This document shows, in pieces, positions 58,040 through 64,000 of a stretch of DNA of 64,000 bases. Both the position numbers and the translations under genes were made by a program. The DNA comes from Orbilia blumenaviensis. Its lineage: Eukaryota; Ascomycota; Orbiliomycetes; Orbiliales; Orbiliaceae. The notes under the pieces are model-generated. The model worked only from the letters and a program-made list of their open reading frames with translations, ran no database searches and was not told where the DNA came from. Location of the stretch: NCBI GenBank assembly GCA_036872755.1, contig JAVHNS010000004.1, positions 2,170,001 to 2,234,000 on the forward strand, in the 5' to 3' direction. Every line of letters starts with the position of its first letter. Position 1 is the first letter of the stretch.

Positions 58040-60847
58040 ATGCCAGTCCCAGTCCCGTCGCCGGTGCTGCCAGAATGGCTACGTGAAAATTCGCTCGTCT
58101 CACGGTTACTGAGTGAATCGCCATCGAAATCTGGTTTCGATAATAGGAAGTTAACGAAGAAGCTATTTTCGAGCCAAAAGAGAGCACTCTTCTTGCGGGA
58201 GACGGAACTTTTTGTCGCACATGGGAAGGACATTAGATGCGCAGACTTGAAGGACCTAAAGTCTGCCTCAGAGAAGGGGGGGCAGATTGATGGCGATGGC
58301 TATCAGGTAGGAGTTTGATTTAGTATTTTTTGGGGGATGTGACGAGTCGATGCTAACGGGTACCAATCACCAGACCCTAGAGCTCCCAGAGCTGGACTTC
58401 GACATATCACAACTTGTTAGAAGTGCGGACGGTGAGACTGCGATAATTGTCGGAGAGTATGACGTCGGAGTCGCTCTTCTCCCTGCAACTGGGGTTATGA
58501 CCCTGGATGAACGGACGAGCATCATTCTCAAGTAGGCTCCCTTTGAAGTGCTATATGAATCGATGCGATAGCATACTAACCGGGATAACAAGATGGTTCA
58601 AGCTCGAACCTGGAACGACAGAAGCACCGTCTCGCATTGCGAAAGCTATTTTCCACCCTTTAGGCGCCCAGCCTTGTGTCATTGTGCTTACAGAAGACGC
58701 TATGATCCAGTAAGTGCCTCAGTTTTTAATTAGTAAGGAAAGGGATTAGCTAACTTATAATAGTGTCTATGAGGTTGAATTCAACTTCGATAGTGCGAAG
58801 ATTGAACCCACCGAAACACATGACCTAAAACAAATGCTCGGAATCAACAGAAATAGTAGCTATCTGATTGATGATATCGAGCCCAGCTCTATGTGCTTCG
58901 GCGGGGTCGGATCAATTTGGTCTATTTTTACATTATACATCCTCATGAAAAACGGCGAAATATATTCCATTTGCCCATTTCTCCCCTCAAAGTGGTAAGT
59001 AATTACTTATATAGATACTCTGTATTGCCTAAGAATATATCACCTAACTATTTTATAGGATGCTGGACTCCGATTTCTTGGACGAGTTAAATTATGAACT
59101 AACAGCACATCGGACGGTTAGAGATTCAGGAGACCCTGCAATCTCAGACCTCGAGAAGTATAACTCGAGGCAGATTTGCTTTTGGATTCACGAAATATCC
59201 CGCCTAATCAGGGTTCAAAACCTGACGCTTAAGCGCAATGAGTTTGACGAGGAGCCTGCTGGATATCTTCTGTCGAGGCCCACTATGGCTGACGTCACAC
59301 ACCCTCTACTCCAAGGACCGTATCTTCTTCAACCAGCCCCGGAAGATAACTTTGATGAGTTAAATTTCGCCTCCGATATTGCCCGTATCGGCTCATCCCA
59401 CTTTTCGGTGATCGCAGTTGCATGGACATCGGGTAAAATCGACCTTATGCTAGAGTTTGATAGTGTAGCCCCGAGATGGCACTCCACGACTCTAAAGTAC
59501 AAGAAGTTCAATGAGAAGTCGCCGTACCCGGTTATTTCTGGCTATGAAACTATTCAAATAGATGTGCGTGAGGCTACGGAAGGTTCTTCGGCGGTATACC
59601 CCAGCCTTACGACTGACATCAACTTTCCGGGTACATTGCTTTTTAATCATGGATACGGAGTCGAGATGTTGAACTTGGATGATTGGATGAAGAGTCTCAC
59701 AGACGTTGTCGACCAGGAGGAAGATGAAAATGTCATTGGAAACGCTCTAATGAAGGCGGAGCCTACCGGCGTGGTCCACGTGTTAGGAAGCCAGAGGAAC
59801 GCACCAAGATATCCTGTCTTAGGGAGTGCAATGGTTTACGATGCATACTTGGGATATCTCGTCATCGGGGCCACAACTTCAAAACCGGCTTTCGCTGTCT
59901 TCCAACTTCCTTCGAAATACAATTATCAGATGGCCAAGTTGAAGCAAGAGCGTAGCGATCTCTCTTCCACTTCGTCCAAACTCACCCCTCGTCCGCCTGT
60001 GTCCGCAATTTCCCACACCACCAACGATGAGGCTATCGCCAGCACCGAACAAAAGATTCAACAATGTCGAGAGCGGCTACTTCTTGCGAAGAAAGTCATT
60101 GACCCGCGTCTACTCAAATCGGAAATCTTCGTGAATAGGGATCATATGGTGCTCCTCCAAAAGCTGAAAGATATGCTATTTGATGAGATGGACGCGAGGT
60201 ACGAAAATGCCCAGCAAATATACGCTGCGGCATTACAACAGCAGAAACGATTCCATGAGCAGATTAACAATATCCGTCGGTTTCAGAATCAGCTGTTAGA
60301 GCGGGAAAAACAACAACAAGGTGTTCGTGATAAGTTTAAACAGGCGACGGAGACGCAGCAGGTGTTGAAAGATAGGGTCGAACGGATTCTGTCGAAGTTG
60401 TCGGCGATTAGTAAGAAGGAAGGATATTCGTTGGTGTCACAGGCGGAACAAGAATATGTTGAGGAGATACATGGCATCGAGAAGATTATTGATAACATGA
60501 ATGCGAAGCAGCAAAAGGTACACACCCCAGATTCTCCAAAAAGGGAGATTATGAACCCCGGACCATTTCTTTCCTTTTCTTCTTCTTTTTTTCTTTTATA
60601 TGAAATGATTTGACGCTAACACCCTGAATAGATGGCGGATTTCATGTCCCTTTTGAAGAGAACGCCCTCACTTCTCGAGGCACAGCCGGCCAAACCAAAG
60701 CCCGAAAGGCAGGAACCGGAAGTGCCCGATTCCAATCGTGAGGCACTGACGAAGATGGTACAGAAGGAGCACAGGTTAGTCGAAGACATTAGGAAGAAAG
60801 TCGGACGCTTAGAGAATCAACTTCAAGAGCTAGGACTCGACACTTGA
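58040..60847 (+). CDS. NUP82: Nucleoporin Nup82 / Nup88 homolog
   Basis: Cytoplasmic-face nuclear pore subunit that anchors the mRNA export platform (Nup159 and Nsp1 in yeast). Exons are 58040-58306, 58374-58531, 58593-58709, 58764-58994, 59059-60517 and 60632-60847; introns of 67, 61, 54, 64 and 114 nt all keep frame, giving 815 residues. The N-terminal 500 residues have the alternating pattern of a beta-propeller, starting LPEWLRENSL with ALFLRETELFVAHGKDIR and later IHEISRLIRVQNLTL. From about residue 590 to the end it is coiled coil (EQINNIRRFQNQLLEREKQQ; LVEDIRKKVGRLENQLQEL). Length and layout match Nup82/Nup88; sequence in this family diverges strongly, so the name rests on architecture as much as motifs. 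Branch points are strong (ATACTAAC in intron 2). Confidence 0.82.
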
Positions 60848-61709
60848 GCAACTGGTGACCTTCTGTTTGTCACGCAAGGACATGTTTTTTCTACTTTACT
60901 TTTCAGAGCATATATGTTACTACGGTGATCATGCGATTTTTGCTATTCAGCGGATGTTCTCAGCTGTGGTTGCCTCAGATCCTGCTGAAACAAACCTTTC
61001 TCCCTCCTCTTCTTATTATTATTCTTACATATACCCGATGTGGTTTATGTCCTTTACTAGTATACTATCACTCTGCATTTGTATGATATAGCGAATTGAC
61101 GACGACCATGATGAAAGTGACCAATGAGGAAACAGATATATAGTTAGAAGGGCGAAGCAATTACAATTGTATTTCAATTGTGATAAAATGGAACCTGCAT
61201 GGCAAAAATAAATGCTTACTCCACGCTAGAAAATAAAAACAAAAAATACAATCAACCATCTAGCCCTTCCTAACATTTACAATCCCATGTGGCGATTCCA
61301 ATAATAACGAACGAACGACGACGCTGAACACAACCGCTAATATGAATCCTCCCAGAAAATTTGCTAAAAATGAAAAGACCCCGCTAAAGACGAATACGAA
61401 GCAGAAGGTAGATGATAAGCGAAGGAGGTCCTAAAGACCTCTCGGTAGGCGACTCCCATTTGACAAACGTCCCACGCATTTTCCTCCGAAGGATCCCGAA
61501 AGAAACGGAAAACAGGCTCTAGATAAATTAAAAGTATTGTATTTTGTCGATTTGGACTGTGGCGTGACTTGATCCTCTAGAAGGAAAGTCGATCGGGATC
61601 TTAGTCGTCATCGAATGTTAAATCGCATGTTGGCATCCTGAAAACCCCCCACATACAGCCGCAATCTAACATATCACAATCTCCCCACCATCACAGCATA
61701 ACCCCCCTC
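60848..61709. other. Convergent 3' region
   Basis: About 860 bp between the ends of NUP82 and the small membrane protein gene. AT-rich in places (61200-61260), with no recognised gene. Confidence 0.5.
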
Positions 61710-62154
61710 TTACCCCTCCGCAGCCGCCTGTTTACTGGCATCCTGTCCCAAAACCTCCTCCCTCCTCTTTACTCCATTCTTAGACCCAGGATTCGTCTCT
61801 GATGTTATCGACGACAGGTTCGCAATTGACATGGATGTCTGGCGGACCGGTTTTTTGGAAGATATCGATGAAGGCAAGCAGTCTTCTACGAAGCGCAGGA
61901 TGTATACCAGCGGTTCTAATAGGAATAATATAAAGATTGGTAGGATGCAGAGAAGACCGAGGGTTATCTATATGCATATTTATGAATGTGTTAGTATCCT
62001 ATCAGGTTTTAATTGGGTAGTGCTTATATTTTGGGGTATTGGGAGGGGATTTATCGGGAAATATGCATATAGCGGGGGTTGGATTGATTGTATAACGTAC
62101 GAATAGGCGGACTACCATGTACCGTATCCAGTCAAGAAATGGGTAGATGTCCAT
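61710..62154 (-). CDS. Small membrane protein, two exons, unknown family
   Basis: Minus-strand exon 1 (62154-62101) encodes 18 residues starting MDIYPFLDWIRYMVV. A 133-nt intron with donor GTACGT and acceptor ATATAG joins in phase 0 to exon 2 (61967-61710), giving 103 residues. The splice fuses the end of exon 1 (VVRLF) directly to a long hydrophobic stretch ITLGLLCILPIFILFLLEPL, so residues about 13-48 form one long or two close membrane segments (a possible hairpin). A polar Ser/Lys/Glu-rich tail of about 50 residues follows. The good splice sites and the hydrophobic run crossing the junction support a real gene. I do not recognise the family; an ER or organelle membrane location is only inferred. 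It converges on NUP82. Confidence 0.65.
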
Positions 62155-64000
62155 TCTTGTTATTATTTTATTACTAATGTAACTACCTTTTCCCTTCTAT
62201 CTTTCTTTCTTTCTTTTTGTCTAGATTGATACTAGGCTTTTGTTCTTCTTTCTTCCTTTCTTTTTCTGGCAAAGGGCGAGGTTGAAGATGGGAGTTACTC
62301 AGTAAGGCTAGGTACCTCGTAAGGCAATGCAATGCAAATAGTATCGGGCCGGTCTGGGTTGGTTACGCCGCTTCAAAACTAGGGACCGGATTGGATTTTT
62401 GATTGGACTGGATTGTAGACCGCGTTGCGTCGGGAGTTGGCGGATCAGGTTAAGGTGAGGAATTATTTGTGCGACAACGTAATTGGGTTAATTGTGTTTT
62501 CGGTAGGATCAATGTAAATATAATGCGCAATACGGTTTTGGTTTAGCTACGTAACACAGCTTATGGGGTGTTGAGATTCACAGGTGATCCTGATAGCTCG
62601 ATAAGGGATTTGATAGACGGTATCAATGGGGAGATATATATGGATGTACGGACGGCACTTGCAACGCGAGGCGTAAGCATGCGCTGGTATATACCAAGTA
62701 AGCAAGCAAGTAGGTATGCTGCATAGGTACGTAGGCGCCAAACGTAGATGAGCTTGGTTAACGTTCGCAATGCCAGTGATCAAGTGTAAATCGTCGATTA
62801 AGAAGGTATGGTTCTAAGAGGTGTGAATAAGATGAACAATTTCCTCTCGAGCTCTCCCTTTTAAAAGTGGGAGGAATATATTATACTAATTTTTTTTCAT
62901 ATCATGATTGTCTGGATACCACCACTGTCAGAGATAATATTAAAATAAAATTAACGAACGGCTGCGCCGACGATATACCCGTTCCCGATACCGAGATCCA
63001 AGGGCGTGGCCTCATGGGTTTATTTAGTACCAGTACATAAGAATAGCAGCATCAACCGAGCCTCACGAGCCCACTTGGTCGAGAGCCAAGAACGTCGGGC
63101 TCACATGCAAAGAGAACCACTCGATTTTTGTTTTCGTCAGAAATGGGGCGAGCTAGTGCACCATGTCCAAAGGTCTGGTGGAGCATGTCGAATCCATTAG
63201 TAATAAGTAAAGATTGACTTAGGAAGCGGTTCTACATGTACACAACCAACCCGCCTACAGTATACGTGTATATATATTGGTAGGTACTTAGATACTGAAG
63301 TGAATAGTTACCTTTTATCAATTGTATAATGTACGGTACCAGAACTGCCCTGGGAATTTTTACGGCACAAGTGCAGGACCACAGATTGAATCGGGATTAT
63401 GATGGTATTATCGTCGTCAATACGGCATTGACCACAATACCGTCATATAATTGGATTAGAACAACACTCAAAGCCCCACTGCATTGATCTGGCACAATAG
63501 GTATCTTGCCGATGACAGCCATAGCTAGTCTACTAGCTATGTGGGCGTATATACACTACCCCATAAAGGTATGGCAAAACTAAGAATATTCACCTTCTAA
63601 ATAGAAAGATGTGGTGCACAGGGGGCAAATGTCGATTGTCCTGTATGACCTCGTTACGCAGCAGCTTTTAACTGCAACTTGCGCGAATTTTCATGCAGGT
63701 TTTGAGCGATGGGAGGTAAGATGAGGTACGACATACTTGCGGCACTTACTCTTTCTTACTCAGTTGCGTCGAGGGTTCGTACGTAGGGGGAGGTTGAGTT
63801 GGGTTGGGCCGACGCAAACGTTAACGGAGGCTGAGAGGTATACGGTAGCCTATAGCGCCTATATACTACCGGAGCCCGCATGCCGACTGCCGGTACCTAC
63901 CCTCAGCCCATATTATCATAACCAATGTTGACGATTGTTATCGCCATGAATAATATATCGTATTATTGGAGAAAATGTAACATTCGACCGCAATTTAGGA
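62155..64000. other. Terminal intergenic region
   Basis: 1.85 kb to the right edge. It contains CTTT-rich tracts (62195-62265) and AT-rich patches. All reading frames are short and unremarkable; no RNA gene is seen. Confidence 0.5.

Overview
The window is nuclear DNA of a filamentous ascomycete fungus (Pezizomycotina). Three things point there. Nearly every gene is split by short GT-AG introns with CTAAC or CTGAC branch points. The proteins are fungal-type (multidomain acetyl-CoA carboxylase, NudE, Snd2, an HNH_2 protein, a DUF3605 protein). Promoters are rich in pyrimidine tracts. Wide, nearly empty intergenic stretches and frequent homopolymers suggest a lineage with a relaxed genome, perhaps Orbiliomycetes or Pezizomycetes; this last step is a guess.

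0-12 kb: the 5' three quarters of acetyl-CoA carboxylase (minus strand, running off the left edge), an intergenic region of about 2.7 kb, Snd2/TMEM208, a solitary histone H4 gene with two introns, and a DUF3605 gene (minus). 12-24 kb: NADH-cytochrome b5 reductase, a gene-poor AT-rich stretch with a truncated gene start and a degenerate 37-bp tandem repeat, an HNH_2 nuclease-domain gene, the acyltransferase Slc1, a 4'-phosphopantetheinyl transferase, and a secreted Ala/Ser-rich repeat protein. 27-35 kb: NudE, then a gamma-glutamyltransferase gene carrying a 1,252-bp intron.

35-48 kb is about 13 kb with no convincing gene apart from one weak candidate. At 48-50 kb lies a TALE homeobox gene whose 5' end is unresolved. 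50-57 kb holds a decayed gene-like stretch (minus) and an intron-containing tRNA-Lys(CTT). At 57-61 kb the cap-binding subunit Cbc2 and the nucleoporin Nup82/Nup88 are transcribed divergently from one short promoter. A two-exon small membrane protein converges on Nup82, and the final 1.8 kb shows nothing.

Functionally, four genes within 23 kb act in lipid metabolism: ACC1 makes malonyl-CoA, the PPTase arms acyl carrier proteins, Cbr1 supplies electrons for desaturation, and Slc1 makes phosphatidic acid. Nothing in the sequence shows they are co-regulated. The Cbc2/Nup82 pair both serve mRNA handling and export. Exon limits were placed by hand from splice motifs, reading frame and family conservation; they were not checked against transcripts.
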